Positions 18,225 through 27,976 of a stretch of 64,000 bases of DNA are shown here, one piece after another. Numbering within the stretch: position 1 is the first letter of the stretch; every line of letters begins with the position of its first letter. The notes beneath the pieces were generated by a model that was not told where the DNA came from, made no database searches, and saw only the letters and a list, made by a program, of their open reading frames with translations. The position numbers were made by a program, and so were the translations under genes. Source of the stretch: DATFVA01 sp963832715 (GTDB lineage: Bacteria > Bacteroidota > Ignavibacteria > Ignavibacteriales > Ignavibacteriaceae); contig CAWHVB010000004.1 in the NCBI GenBank assembly GCA_963832715.1, positions 186,001 through 250,000 on the forward strand, in the 5' to 3' direction.

Positions 18225-20720
18225 TTATTTGATTTGAACTATTTTGATTACTGAGCTGTACCCAGTTCTCGTTTCCATTCTGATAAAATAAATACCGCTT
18301 GAAAGTTTGCTATCATCTAAGGTTAATTTGTAAATACCTTCATCTTTTTCTGCATTGATCAGGACAGCAATTTTTTCACCTATTATATTATACAAGGATA
18401 TATTAATTAAACTTCTAACTGGGACAGCATAAGTTACAATCGTTCTGCCATTGAATGGGTTGGGATAATTCTGGAATAAATAAAAAGAAGGAATTTCTAA
18501 CCCGGAATTAATAATTATTATCTTTGAGTAATTATAACTGCCATTATAATCGACTTGTCGTAACCTGTAATATTGAATTTCTGATGAGATATCGCTATCA
18601 ATAAACGAATAGGATTGTGGTTCAGTCGTAGTTCCTTGTCCAGATACAAAACCTATTCTTACCCAGTTTTTATTATCAATAGACTTTTCAATTTCATATC
18701 CATAATTATTGGTTTCAGTTGCGGTTTGCCAGGTTAAAAATATTTTTCCGTTCCCGGGTTTACCTTCAAAGAAAATTAACTCAACTGGGACATAAGTCGT
18801 GTCTTCATATCTTAGAATTAAACCATCTCCGCCAACGGCATATCCAATCCATTCTTTCGGGGCCTGAAATTTGTTGAATCCTGGACAATCCTGTGTAATT
18901 TCATTCCAGGTAACACCGTTATTTGTTGTTTCCCATCGTTGATGAACGCCGTTTAATATCCAATGGTATTTATTTGGAAAACAATTGAAATTATAACCAG
19001 CATCTATAATTGGATCAGGCTGCCAGTTGATTCCACCATCCACGGTTTTATAAAGATTATTCCCAATAAAACCATTAATTATAAATCCTGTATCAACGTT
19101 GGTAAAATAAACATCATTTGTGTTATAATAATCAAGGCCAGTCTGTTCAACCCAGTATTGTCCGCCATCTGTTGTTTTATAGGGTTTCCAACCTCCTAAA
19201 GATGCCCAGCCATACAATGAATCAACGAAAGATATACTCGAAAAACCTGCACCCGATCTATATAACTGTTGAAACCAGTTTTCTCCCGAATCTGTCGTCT
19301 TATATATCACGCCGCCTATCGCTACATACCATCCTATTTGATTATTTATAAATACTATTTTGTTTATCTCTCCATAAGTATTTGGTGAATTTGTCTGATA
19401 CCAGTTATCGCCACCATCTGTAGTTTTCCATATAGCTGTGCTTCCAAGGTAACCTGTTAAGCTGTCTGTAAAGAATAAGCTGTAACCGCTTGGACCGGAG
19501 GCTAACTGCCAGTGTTCTCCTGAATCAAATGTCCTGTATACTCTGCCTCTTGGTCCTGAACTAATTACGAATCCTTTCTGTTCAGTTGGAAAAAATACAT
19601 CCACAAAATCATCATTTATTATAGCCTTATGCCAGACGTCTAAATCTCCGTCTGCCTTATAGATCTTTAATCCCGAACCTGCATTATACCCTATATTTTC
19701 CTGTTTGAATAACTGTATATCAAATTCTCCGATATTACTTAGGGGCAAATCAAGAAGTATCCAGCTTTGTCCTGAGTCAGTTGTCTTCCATAGTCCTACT
19801 TCACTCATTGTAATGTATCCTGTATCAGGATTTACATATTTTATGCAGTTAATAGGGTCATAAGTTGTTGGTCCTCCAGTTATCCAGGTGTTCCCCCCAT
19901 CGCTGCTGTAAACTGTTTTTCCCCTGTATCCCGTCCCACCGTATCCTGCGGCAGCAATATGAAGACTATCGATTACATCAACACTAAATAATGCCTGGTT
20001 ATCTCCTGCCTGTACAATATCCCAGGTATTCCCGGCGTTCGTAGTTCTCAATACCTTACCGTTTGCTGCTATAAAGCCGTAATTCTCATCCAGGAAATCA
20101 ATCCACCAATAGTCTGATGTGTAGCCGGGAGTTGCTGAAGTCTGCCAGGTTTGTCCTCCATCTGTCGTTTTTATAAGTGAATTAGCTGTTCCGCAGGCCC
20201 AGCCAAGGGTGTCATTTATCATCTGAAGCCCCCATAGGTCGCCTGTTACACCACTTGTTATTTGTATCCAGTTTTCTCCCCTATCAGTAGAACGGAGAAT
20301 TATTCCGTTAAACCCTGAAGCAACTACTGTCTGGCCATTGAAAGAATTTACCTTTAATATCGGGGTTGTTGTATTTGTTTCAAGCGTATTCCAGCTTTGA
20401 CCGCCATCCGTGGTTTTTATTATTGTTCCCAAATCTCCGCATGCCCAACCTGTATCAACATTCACAAAATGAATACCCAGGTAGTCAACCCTCGGCACCT
20501 TTGGATTCAGTTCTGTCCAGATACCGGTACTTTCCAGAGGAAATAATCTTCTCTTTTCTTCATTAAGGTTTTTACCTGCGTATTTTTCACTGTATGTCTG
20601 ATAACCTTCCTGCGGGGGAATTCCTCTTCTGTACTGAACGGGTTTTGTGCCTGCGGTATCTGAATATTGTGCAGAAGATACTGTGCTTAACAGAATTAAG
20701 AGGAGAATAATTGTTTTAAT
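18225..20720 (-). CDS. YCF48-type beta-propeller T9SS cargo protein, probable ATT start
   Basis: The frame is open from 20720, giving about 831 residues. The first GTG is at 20498, but only the extension supplies a signal peptide: starting at the ATT at 20718-20720 it reads (M)KTIILLLILLSTVSSAQ, with GAAGGGA about 9 nt upstream and a stop just before. The body holds about a dozen repeats of the type GWACG..G.I.KTTDGGQSW, the YCF48/BNR blade signature. A FN3-like module (VPVELIFFEGKPGNG) and a sorting domain with FQNYPNPFNGRTIV follow, ending in VIKIVQIK. It is a secreted propeller protein with unknown ligand. The start codon is the unusual point. Confidence 0.8.
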   Translation of the reverse strand: MKTIILLLILLSTVSSAQYSDTAGTKPVQYRRGIPPQEGYQTYSEKYAGKNLNEEKRRLFPLESTGIWTELNPKVPRVDYLGIHFVNVDTGWACGDLGTIIKTTDGGQSWNTLETNTTTPILKVNSFNGQTVVASGFNGIILRSTDRGENWIQITSGVTGDLWGLQMINDTLGWACGTANSLIKTTDGGQTWQTSATPGYTSDYWWIDFLDENYGFIAANGKVLRTTNAGNTWDIVQAGDNQALFSVDVIDSLHIAAAGYGGTGYRGKTVYSSDGGNTWITGGPTTYDPINCIKYVNPDTGYITMSEVGLWKTTDSGQSWILLDLPLSNIGEFDIQLFKQENIGYNAGSGLKIYKADGDLDVWHKAIINDDFVDVFFPTEQKGFVISSGPRGRVYRTFDSGEHWQLASGPSGYSLFFTDSLTGYLGSTAIWKTTDGGDNWYQTNSPNTYGEINKIVFINNQIGWYVAIGGVIYKTTDSGENWFQQLYRSGAGFSSISFVDSLYGWASLGGWKPYKTTDGGQYWVEQTGLDYYNTNDVYFTNVDTGFIINGFIGNNLYKTVDGGINWQPDPIIDAGYNFNCFPNKYHWILNGVHQRWETTNNGVTWNEITQDCPGFNKFQAPKEWIGYAVGGDGLILRYEDTTYVPVELIFFEGKPGNGKIFLTWQTATETNNYGYEIEKSIDNKNWVRIGFVSGQGTTTEPQSYSFIDSDISSEIQYYRLRQVDYNGSYNYSKIIIINSGLEIPSFYLFQNYPNPFNGRTIVTYAVPVRSLINISLYNIIGEKIAVLINAEKDEGIYKLTLDDSKLSSGIYFIRMETRTGYSSVIKIVQIK

Positions 20721-20964
20721 CGGATTGTCCCTTCAAAAATGTTTTCGACTTATCGAATCATTGGAATAAAATCCGATATCAATTTAGAGAATGATATACT
20801 TTTAATCAATAAAAGTTTTTTATTTATCAGGTCAAGCAGTTATCTCCATCTTTCCTCTAACTAAGTAGGCATATTCATTAATATTATAACGTATAATAAG
20901 TTGTAATTTTGTCCTTAGCATCTATAAAATTTAATTTTCAACTTGTTGTGTGAGGACTTGTAGT

Positions 20965-21052
20965 GGTGCCCGACCTGTCTCGCCCCTTGTCTTCATCAGG
21001 GCGGGAGTGCCTCGCCTTCCTTTACTATTTGGCGAGGTGTATCGAGGACACC
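20965..21052. repeat. Small palindromic element with imperfect terminal inverted repeats
   Basis: An 88-bp GC-richer segment in the AT-rich 520-bp gap before glyQS. The left end GGTGCCCGACCTGTCTCGCC is imperfectly complementary to the right end (…GGCGAGGTGTATCGAGGACACC). Two internal hairpins are present: CGCCC/GGGCG (20981-21003) and CCTCGCC/GGCGAGG (21010-21037). No ORF is present. It could be a small non-autonomous element. Nothing else recognisable lies in the gap. Confidence 0.4.
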
Positions 21053-21240
21053 GTATTAGTGATATTTAAATTCCAACAATTTGTTGAAAACTTTTAACAT
21101 ATCTGATCGGCATCCTGCTTAATTAAAATAATACGTCACCGAATTTATGTAATGGAGTACTTAGGGTAAGTTATAATAATTATATTGCATAATTCATTTT
21201 TGTATATTTCCGTTCAATTTTCAGGAAATTAAGGAAGATA

Positions 21241-22740
21241 ATGGCCAAACAGAATGATCTGATAGAAAAAATTGTGTCCCTTTCTAAAAGAAAAGGTTTT
21301 GTATTTCAGTCAAGTGAGATATACGGCGGATTAAACGGATGCTGGGATTATGGTCCGCTTGGAGTAGAATTACTGAAGAATATTAAAGAAGAGTGGTGGA
21401 AGTTCATGACATACCGTGAAGATGTTGAAGGACTTGACGCCTCTATCCTGATGCATCCGAAAGTCTGGGAAGCCTCGGGTCACGTAGAAAACTTTACTGA
21501 TCCAATGGTTGACTGCAAACAGTGCAAAGCAAGATTCCGTGTTGATATACTGGGTGATCTGATAAATGAAAAGAAGAAAACCAAAGCATTAGAGGAAGTG
21601 AAAAAGCAGATTGCAGGTAATGCAAAATTGACGCACCAGTTTGAAAATATACTCAACATATCAGCGTCCGACAATGGGGGATCACTCGATTCCGAGTTCA
21701 CTGCTTTGCTTGAGGACCCCGAACTAAGTCCTCTGCTACTTGCTGAACTAAACTGTCCACAGTGCGGAAACAAGGGAACTTTCACTGCCGCAAGGCAATT
21801 TAACCTTATGTTCAAGACTTTCATCGGTCCTGTTGAAGATTCAGGAGCGGTGGTTTACCTTCGTCCCGAAACCGCGCAGGGTATCTTCGTCAATTTTCTG
21901 AATGTACAGAATGCTTCAAGACAAAAACTTCCTTTCGGCATTGCGCAGATAGGTAAAGCGTTCAGGAATGAGATCAATACAAAAAATTTCCTTTTCAGGA
22001 CGAGAGAATTTGAGCAGATGGAAATGCAGTACTTCGTCAATCCTTCTGAAGATAAAAAATGGTACGACTACTGGAAAGAAGAGCGTATTAACTGGTATAA
22101 GTCGTTAGGTATGACCGGATCCAAATTACGTTTTCATGATCACCCTGCTGAAAAACTTGCCCATTATGCGAAAGAAGCTACCGATATCGAATATGAGTTC
22201 CCGTTCGGATGGGGAGAGATCGAAGGCATTCATAACAGGACAAATTTTGACCTGAGCAGACACGAAGAATTCTCAGGCAAATCAATGAAATATTTCGATG
22301 AGGAGTCTAAAGAAAAATTTCTTCCATATATAATCGAAACCTCGGCCGGTGCCAGCAGGTCGTTTATGGCATTCCTTGTTGATGCTTATTATGAAGAGGA
22401 AGTAAAAGGTGAAACAAGATCCGTACTCCGTTTCCATCCTAAACTAGCTCCCATAAAAGCGGCCATCTTTCCACTGGTCAATAAGGACGGAATGCCGGAA
22501 ATAGCAAGAGATATCGAAGCAGACCTGAGAAGAAATTTCAAAGTATTTTATGATGATAAAGGTGCTGTCGGGCGGCGATACAGAAGGCAAGATGAAATTG
22601 GAACGCCATTCTGTATAACTGTAGACACTCAGACCCTGGAAGATAAAACAGTCACAGTAAGAGAACGGGATTCCATGGAACAGGTACGTGTTGATGCAGC
22701 CGGATTGAAGCCGTACCTGCTTGATAAGCTTTCCATATAG
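21241..22740 (+). CDS. glyQS: Glycyl-tRNA synthetase, single-chain class II type
   Basis: 499 residues. It charges tRNA-Gly and is the homodimeric alpha2 (eukaryote/archaea-like) form, not the alpha2beta2 bacterial form. Motif 1 and surroundings GPLGVELLKNIKEEWW, the insert with zinc-type cysteines (CKQC, CPQC), RPETAQGIFVNF, motif 2 FRNEI...FLFRTREFEQMEMQYF, the GEIEGIHNRTNFDLSRH region and motif 3 ETSAGASRSFMAFL are all present. A C-terminal anticodon-binding domain (KLAPIKAAIFPLV) follows. The ATG at 21241 follows AAGGAAG. It is transcribed alone. Confidence 0.97.
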   Translation: MAKQNDLIEKIVSLSKRKGFVFQSSEIYGGLNGCWDYGPLGVELLKNIKEEWWKFMTYREDVEGLDASILMHPKVWEASGHVENFTDPMVDCKQCKARFRVDILGDLINEKKKTKALEEVKKQIAGNAKLTHQFENILNISASDNGGSLDSEFTALLEDPELSPLLLAELNCPQCGNKGTFTAARQFNLMFKTFIGPVEDSGAVVYLRPETAQGIFVNFLNVQNASRQKLPFGIAQIGKAFRNEINTKNFLFRTREFEQMEMQYFVNPSEDKKWYDYWKEERINWYKSLGMTGSKLRFHDHPAEKLAHYAKEATDIEYEFPFGWGEIEGIHNRTNFDLSRHEEFSGKSMKYFDEESKEKFLPYIIETSAGASRSFMAFLVDAYYEEEVKGETRSVLRFHPKLAPIKAAIFPLVNKDGMPEIARDIEADLRRNFKVFYDDKGAVGRRYRRQDEIGTPFCITVDTQTLEDKTVTVRERDSMEQVRVDAAGLKPYLLDKLSI

Positions 22741-22831
22741 ATATCACATGCGTGATTAGTATTATAGTTATTTCTCCTTATCAGTAATAGTTTGTATTTG
22801 TAAAGACTATACTGAATATAAAGGAGAATTT

Positions 22832-23716
22832 ATGTTTTATGATAAGATCAGAATAATACTAATTGTAAGCGGACTTATAATTTTATCCCTTCCTTTTACA
22901 GGGAGCGACTGCAACAGCAGTAATAATCCCCCGGGCCCTGCAGGAGGAGTTGCGGCACCACAGAATGTATCGGTAGTAATTAATTCAGATTCCACAGGTC
23001 AGCAGTCTTCTGCAGCGATAAGCTGGGATGCTTCACCTGACGAGAGCATGAGTGATTTCAGCGGATACAGGGTAGTTACGTATAAACTCGACAACAATAA
23101 TAATATAGTTTCTGTTTTTCAGAATGACAATTTTCCATCTACAGTACACTCACATACAGTTGATTCAATCGGAACGGGAACTAAATTTCATACATACGTT
23201 ATAGCCCGGCTGAATGACGGCAGTGAAAGCGACTCCACAGGTTCACTGGTCTATGCAGGTGTATTTTACAGAACTGACGGAACAATTGATGAATATCAGC
23301 CCGGAGATACTTCCTTCATAGAAAGCGGTTACGGCTGGAATATCCAGACAGGGAAAGGAACAAATTATTTATTTAATTCCTCCAACACGGGGATGATCGA
23401 TATTATTTTAAGAGGCGGGGTAAATGATTCCCTAACATTCTATTCACCTGACCTTTTTTCACCCGGTACAAAATCAACAAAGTTTCTGACCATTGGACCA
23501 GGACAGGAAGCATTTGACCTGACAGTACTTTCTGAACCCGATAAAGATTCGGTCAGGGTAGATTCTGATTATGTATACCTTATAAAGACCCGCGAAGGCA
23601 ATTATGTAAAAATCTGGGTAAAGTCGGTAAATTATATAGCGGGTTCAATTCCGCCATATCATAATGTCCTTTTCGACTATAAGGTCCAGCCGATTGCGGA
23701 TCTGAGAGTGCTCTGA
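22832..23716 (+). CDS. Secreted or lipid-anchored FN3-like protein, function unknown
   Basis: 294 residues with a hydrophobic signal segment (about 5-24) followed by GSDC at position 27, a weak lipobox, then a Gly/Pro-rich linker. Residues of about 40-135 look like a fibronectin type III domain (APQNVSVVIN...AAISWDASPDESMSDFSGYRVVTY). The rest is beta-rich and unassigned. There is no T9SS sorting domain, so it is probably an outer-membrane lipoprotein or periplasmic. A terminator follows. Confidence 0.65.
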   Translation: MFYDKIRIILIVSGLIILSLPFTGSDCNSSNNPPGPAGGVAAPQNVSVVINSDSTGQQSSAAISWDASPDESMSDFSGYRVVTYKLDNNNNIVSVFQNDNFPSTVHSHTVDSIGTGTKFHTYVIARLNDGSESDSTGSLVYAGVFYRTDGTIDEYQPGDTSFIESGYGWNIQTGKGTNYLFNSSNTGMIDIILRGGVNDSLTFYSPDLFSPGTKSTKFLTIGPGQEAFDLTVLSEPDKDSVRVDSDYVYLIKTREGNYVKIWVKSVNYIAGSIPPYHNVLFDYKVQPIADLRVL

Positions 23717-23757
23717 TTATTCTTTCGCAGCAGAACAGGCGAAACTTTTATTTAAAT

Positions 23758-23794
23758 GCGGAGGTATTAGATTGAAAATTATCTCCGCTTTTTT
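23758..23794 (+). terminator. Rho-independent terminator after the FN3-like gene
   Basis: GCGGAG at 23758-23763 pairs with CTCCGC at 23783-23788, followed by six T. The stem extends by weak pairs, and the loop is long (about 13-19 nt). Confidence 0.65.
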
Positions 23795-23833
23795 CATATA
23801 TAGAAAGCACTTTTTAATAATTTTGGAGCCAGG

Positions 23834-24979
23834 TTGAAAAATCTACTTTTATCGGTTTTAGTAATAACTTTCTTAGCTGTTAATTTACACGCACAGGGGG
23901 AGAAATTTGATTCCCTGGCTCAAAAGGGAATTAAAGAAATATACAGCATAAAATTCGACCAGGCTGAGAGGACATTCAGAGAATTAATTGCAGATTATCC
24001 CGATCACCCGGCAGGAAGGTTCTTCCTTGCAATGATCGACTGGTGGAAAATCCTTTTGAACACGGATGATGAATCGCATGATGATATATTTTTTCAGAAA
24101 CTTGAGGACGTAATATATCAATGCGATCAGATACTTGATAAGAACCCTGATGATGTCGATGCGCTTTTCTTTAAAGGAGGAGCTATAGGCTTCAGAGGGA
24201 GGTTAAGATCACTGAGAGAAAGCTGGCTCAAAGCAGCAGATGACGGGCGAGAAGCGCTGCCGATAGTCGAGAAAGCCAGCAATCTTGATCCCGGTAACAA
24301 AGATGTTCAGCTTGGTTTCGGAATTTACGATTATTATGCATCTGTTATCCCCGACGAATATCCATTATTAAAACCGCTTATGATATTTTTTCCTTCAGGA
24401 GATAAAAAGAAAGGTCTGGAAGAACTAAAAAGCACTGCAGAAGATGGTAAATATGCAAAGTACGAAGCACGGTATTTCCTGATGACACTTTATTATAATT
24501 ATGAGAATAATCCATACAAAGCATACGAATATGCAAAAGAGCTAAGTGACGAGTTTCCGGACAATCCCATTTTCGAGAGATGGGAAGGGAGGATTGCAGC
24601 AAGGAAAGGGGATTATGTAAATTCGGCTGAAATATTCAAAGACGTCCTTGCAAAAGCAGATTCCGGACTTACCGGATATGCAGTGCTTCCAGCGAAAAGG
24701 GAAGCAACCTATTATGTTGCTCTTCAGTACAAAAATACCAGCGACTTTGATTCTTCCGAATACTATTTTAATAAATGCATTGAGTACTCAAAAGAGCTTG
24801 ATAAGGATGGCGAGTCGGGTTTCTGGATAAATTCGGTTCTTTATCTCGGGATGATAAATGATCAGAGCGGAAACCGGGGGAAAGCACTTGATTATTATAA
24901 TGAGCTGCTTGATATGAAGGAATACGGGAGTTCCCATTCGCTGGCAAAGAAGTATATTGACACCCCGTACAAACCGTGA
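23834..24979 (+). CDS. Secreted tetratricopeptide repeat protein
   Basis: 381 residues from a TTG start at 23834, preceded by GGAG. No nearby ATG gives the signal peptide MKNLLLSVLVITFLAVNLHAQ. TPR-like helical pairs run through the protein (AERTFRELIADYPDHPAGRFFLAM, DQILDKNPDDVDALFFKGGA, YEYAKELSDEFPDNPIFERWEGRI, ALDYYNELLDM). It is a periplasmic scaffold-type protein with no enzymatic motif and no recognised partner. Confidence 0.8.
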   Translation: MKNLLLSVLVITFLAVNLHAQGEKFDSLAQKGIKEIYSIKFDQAERTFRELIADYPDHPAGRFFLAMIDWWKILLNTDDESHDDIFFQKLEDVIYQCDQILDKNPDDVDALFFKGGAIGFRGRLRSLRESWLKAADDGREALPIVEKASNLDPGNKDVQLGFGIYDYYASVIPDEYPLLKPLMIFFPSGDKKKGLEELKSTAEDGKYAKYEARYFLMTLYYNYENNPYKAYEYAKELSDEFPDNPIFERWEGRIAARKGDYVNSAEIFKDVLAKADSGLTGYAVLPAKREATYYVALQYKNTSDFDSSEYYFNKCIEYSKELDKDGESGFWINSVLYLGMINDQSGNRGKALDYYNELLDMKEYGSSHSLAKKYIDTPYKP

Positions 24980-25063
24980 ATAAGTAAGAATACAAAAATA
25001 AAGAGAAAAAAGGATCAGGAATCTGGTATCAAGTATCCAGCTTCCGGTATCAGGGACCCTTCG

Positions 25064-25999
25064 TTAAAACGTCGTTGCGATACTTATCCTGTGCAATGCC
25101 CCGATTGTACCAAGTGAACTGAACCCGTAATCAAAAGTATAATCAGAAATAACCGCACCGAAGCCGGCATTAAATCCAGCGATACCGGAGGTGGTTCCAA
25201 CCTTCAGTTCCGTTCTTTTTTCATTATCATACCCGAAACGCAGGCTTAATACTTTACTCAGGTGAAACTCCGCACCGACTGTAAATGCTTTGAGACGTTG
25301 TGCGAAATCATCCCTCTCCTCATTAAGTCTATGGAAATCGAGAGACACACGTACAGGTAAATTTTCTAATCTCTTTGAAATACCGATTACCACATCGAGC
25401 GGCAGAGATTCTTTTGTGTTGTAATAAGTGGTGAGCTGAGAGCCCATATTCAGGGCAGCAAATCCTATATCTACCATAGCAGAGGGAATTGCATAATGCA
25501 ATCCTATATCACCGGCGATTCCTGTAGAGGACCTTGTTTCAATCCCTGAGTAAATGAACTTAGCATTCACACCGTAATAAAAATTCTGATCAAGTGAATT
25601 TGCATATCCGATAATAAATGCCACCTCGCCGGCACCAAAGTCCTGAGTTTTAGATCCGAACTCATCGGCTCCGGTAAAAGTACCATAATTAATATATTTT
25701 ACTGCAGCGCCGAACCTGCCGATCCCTTCTATTTCCTGTGAATAGGTTAGACTTGCGAGATTTATATCGAGGAGATGTTTCACAAACGAAAACGAAACCG
25801 GTTGTCCTTCAAGCAGATCAAGTCCTGCCGGGTTATAGAAAATGACATTAGGATCGTCGTTATTTGAAACGAAACTACCGGCCAGAGCTCCTGCACGCGC
25901 ACTCATATCAAGTCTTAGAAAATCATATGTATTCTGTGCTGAAACTTTAACTGATGTTAAAAAGATTATTGCAAGAAAGAAAGCGGCCGCTTTTTTCAT
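25064..25999 (-). CDS. PorV/PorQ-family outer-membrane protein (T9SS)
   Basis: About 311 residues from the ATG at 25999 (signal peptide MKKAAAFFLAIIFLTSVKVSAQ). The frame extends to 26041, but that leader is implausible. The N-terminal block NTYDFLRLDMSARAGALAGSFVSNNDDPNVIFYNPAGLD is diagnostic of the FadL-like PorV/PorQ barrels. These proteins shuttle or anchor T9SS cargo at the outer membrane. PorQ seems the closer of the two because of length and the YDFLRL motif, but this is not certain. It fits the five or more T9SS cargo genes or remnants in the window. Confidence 0.8.
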   Translation of the reverse strand: MKKAAAFFLAIIFLTSVKVSAQNTYDFLRLDMSARAGALAGSFVSNNDDPNVIFYNPAGLDLLEGQPVSFSFVKHLLDINLASLTYSQEIEGIGRFGAAVKYINYGTFTGADEFGSKTQDFGAGEVAFIIGYANSLDQNFYYGVNAKFIYSGIETRSSTGIAGDIGLHYAIPSAMVDIGFAALNMGSQLTTYYNTKESLPLDVVIGISKRLENLPVRVSLDFHRLNEERDDFAQRLKAFTVGAEFHLSKVLSLRFGYDNEKRTELKVGTTSGIAGFNAGFGAVISDYTFDYGFSSLGTIGALHRISIATTF

Positions 26000-26307
26000 A
26001 AACTCCCAAAATTTTTCGTCGATATTTAACCATAATCGCAAATAAAGGCAAGGGCAAAACTTTAGTAATTGTCGATTTGCCGGATTGAGCAGACCTGACT
26101 GAGGCCGGCAGGTTGACCGGATTAATCCGGCAATGTCTTATTTTCGAATCGGTTGGAACTATTTCAGCGGGAAGACGGCTGAATTTTCTTTCGATTGCGG
26201 TAAATTATCTTTAATTTCGGGTGAAAATACGACCAGGTATTTATCAGGAAGCGAATAGATGTCTCGGGAATCAATTAGAGAACAAACTAAATCAGAAAGG
26301 ATTCTGA

Positions 26308-26934
26308 ATGATTGAGTCAGGCAGATTCATTTCACCGGCCTTATTCCTTCTGGCGGCATTGTGTTTTTTCCTTCCGTTTGTAAGTTTTACATGCCAGGGG
26401 CAGACAATAGCTACAATTTCCGGTATGGAACTGATTACAGGAACAAAGATCGAAAAATTCGAGATGGAAAAATTCGATAACCAGCAGACAAATCCTGACC
26501 TCGACAAGGACAGGGATGTCAGTTCGGAACCGCTGGCTGTTGCTGCATTTATCTTCGCATTGTTCGGAATTATTGTTTCACTTATTCCACGTTACTCAAG
26601 GATTCTCTCGATGATAGCAGGGGCTCTCGGCGCACTGATGTTGTTATTTTTGAGATCGAGTATCGGCGGGGAGGTGACAGGCGACTTCGATTTTAAAATT
26701 ATTGAAGTCTCTTATGAGTGGGGATATTACCTCGCTTTTATTTTTTTAATAAGTCCCTTTGCATTAAACCTTTACAACCAGATTACCGGGAACAGATCTG
26801 CAGTAATAACATCTATAGATGATCTTACTTTTTCAAATGCAGTCTATTGTTCCAAATGCGGTACCTCCAACAGTGCAGGAAGCATTTTCTGTTCAAAATG
26901 CGGGCATACTCTTACCACCGAAGGAAACCTTTAA
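26308..26934 (+). CDS. Membrane protein with C-terminal zinc ribbon
   Basis: 208 residues. The first hydrophobic helix (about 8-25) is followed by an external loop of about 50 residues, then three helices between about 75 and 155. The C-terminus is a double CxxC zinc ribbon (CSKCGTSNSAGSIFCSKCG, residues about 183-201). Its arrangement, a membrane domain followed by a cytosolic zinc ribbon, is common in proteins of unknown function. ATG at 26308 follows AGAAAGGA. No family-specific motif was seen. Confidence 0.75.
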   Translation: MIESGRFISPALFLLAALCFFLPFVSFTCQGQTIATISGMELITGTKIEKFEMEKFDNQQTNPDLDKDRDVSSEPLAVAAFIFALFGIIVSLIPRYSRILSMIAGALGALMLLFLRSSIGGEVTGDFDFKIIEVSYEWGYYLAFIFLISPFALNLYNQITGNRSAVITSIDDLTFSNAVYCSKCGTSNSAGSIFCSKCGHTLTTEGNL

Positions 26935-26958
26935 GCTCCGGGAATTGTTTAACAAATA

Positions 26959-26988
26959 GATTTTGCCTGTTGCATTACGGGCAAAATC
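26959..26988. terminator. Hairpin between the zinc-ribbon gene and htpX
   Basis: GATTTTGCCTGT pairs with ACGGGCAAAATC (one G-T pair) around a 6-nt loop. Only a short GTTTCC follows, so a terminator role is possible but not clear. Confidence 0.45.
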
Positions 26989-27048
26989 GTTTCCTTGCTA
27001 TAACTTAGCTCATTATTTAATTTTGAAACGGGTTTATCCGGAGAAAAT

Positions 27049-27894
27049 ATGAATACAATGAAAACTGTCTTTTTGATGACAGTAATGATGATTTTATTCC
27101 TGCTTGTAGGCTACTTTTTAGGCGGCTCTACGGGAATGACAATCGCTTTTATCTTTGCCCTGCTTATGAATTTCGGTTCATACTGGTTTTCCGATAAGGT
27201 TATCCTTTCGATGTACAAAGCCAAAGAAGTAACGACAGATACAGCACCCAAATTTTATGCCCTGGTACAACAACTGGCAGCAAGCGCTAAACTGCCGATG
27301 CCGAAAGTTTATATAATCAATGATCCCACGCCGAATGCTTTTGCTACCGGAAGGAGTCCCGAGCATGCAGCAGTAGCTGCAACCACGGGAATTCTGAAAG
27401 GGCTCAGTAATGAAGAACTTGCCGGTGTAATATCTCATGAACTTGCACATGTTAAGCACAGAGATATGCTTACCGGTACAATTGCGGCTACCCTTGTTGG
27501 TACAATTACGTTCGTCGCTCAAATGGCCGGATGGGCATTAATGTTTGGAAGAGGCCGGAACGATGACGACAGCGGTTTATCGGCATTACTGCTTTTGATT
27601 CTTGCCCCGGTAGCAGCCACTCTGCTGCAGCTGGCTGTATCGAGATCACGTGAATATGCAGCTGATGCGGGAGGATCTGAGATATCGGGTAATCCGCTGG
27701 GATTAGCCTCAGCTCTTAGAAAGATATCTGCCGGGAATGAGGTTAAGCCGCTGAATAATTCCAGTCCGGCGACTGCTCATATGTTCATTATAAATCCCTT
27801 ACACGGAGGAGGAGTGATGAAGTTATTTTCAACACATCCTCCGATCGAAGAAAGAATCAAGAGATTGGAGAAACTTGCCGCCGAAAGAATTTAA
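27049..27894 (+). CDS. htpX: Membrane zinc metalloprotease HtpX
   Basis: 281 residues, M48B family. Two N-terminal helices precede the catalytic HEXXH motif HELAH at residues 130-134. The third zinc ligand lies in SRSREYAADAGG. Two more helices follow the HEXXH motif, and the end FSTHPPIEERIKRLEKLA is typical. HtpX degrades damaged inner-membrane proteins together with FtsH. The ATG at 27049 follows GGAG. A small envelope gene follows 82 bp downstream. Confidence 0.95.
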   Translation: MNTMKTVFLMTVMMILFLLVGYFLGGSTGMTIAFIFALLMNFGSYWFSDKVILSMYKAKEVTTDTAPKFYALVQQLAASAKLPMPKVYIINDPTPNAFATGRSPEHAAVAATTGILKGLSNEELAGVISHELAHVKHRDMLTGTIAATLVGTITFVAQMAGWALMFGRGRNDDDSGLSALLLLILAPVAATLLQLAVSRSREYAADAGGSEISGNPLGLASALRKISAGNEVKPLNNSSPATAHMFIINPLHGGGVMKLFSTHPPIEERIKRLEKLAAERI

Positions 27895-27976
27895 AACGGA
27901 ATTGCTTGAAGATTGCTTGCATAAATGTCTAAATTACCAAACCAGATTTTTCTATTGATAAAACAGATAGAATATA

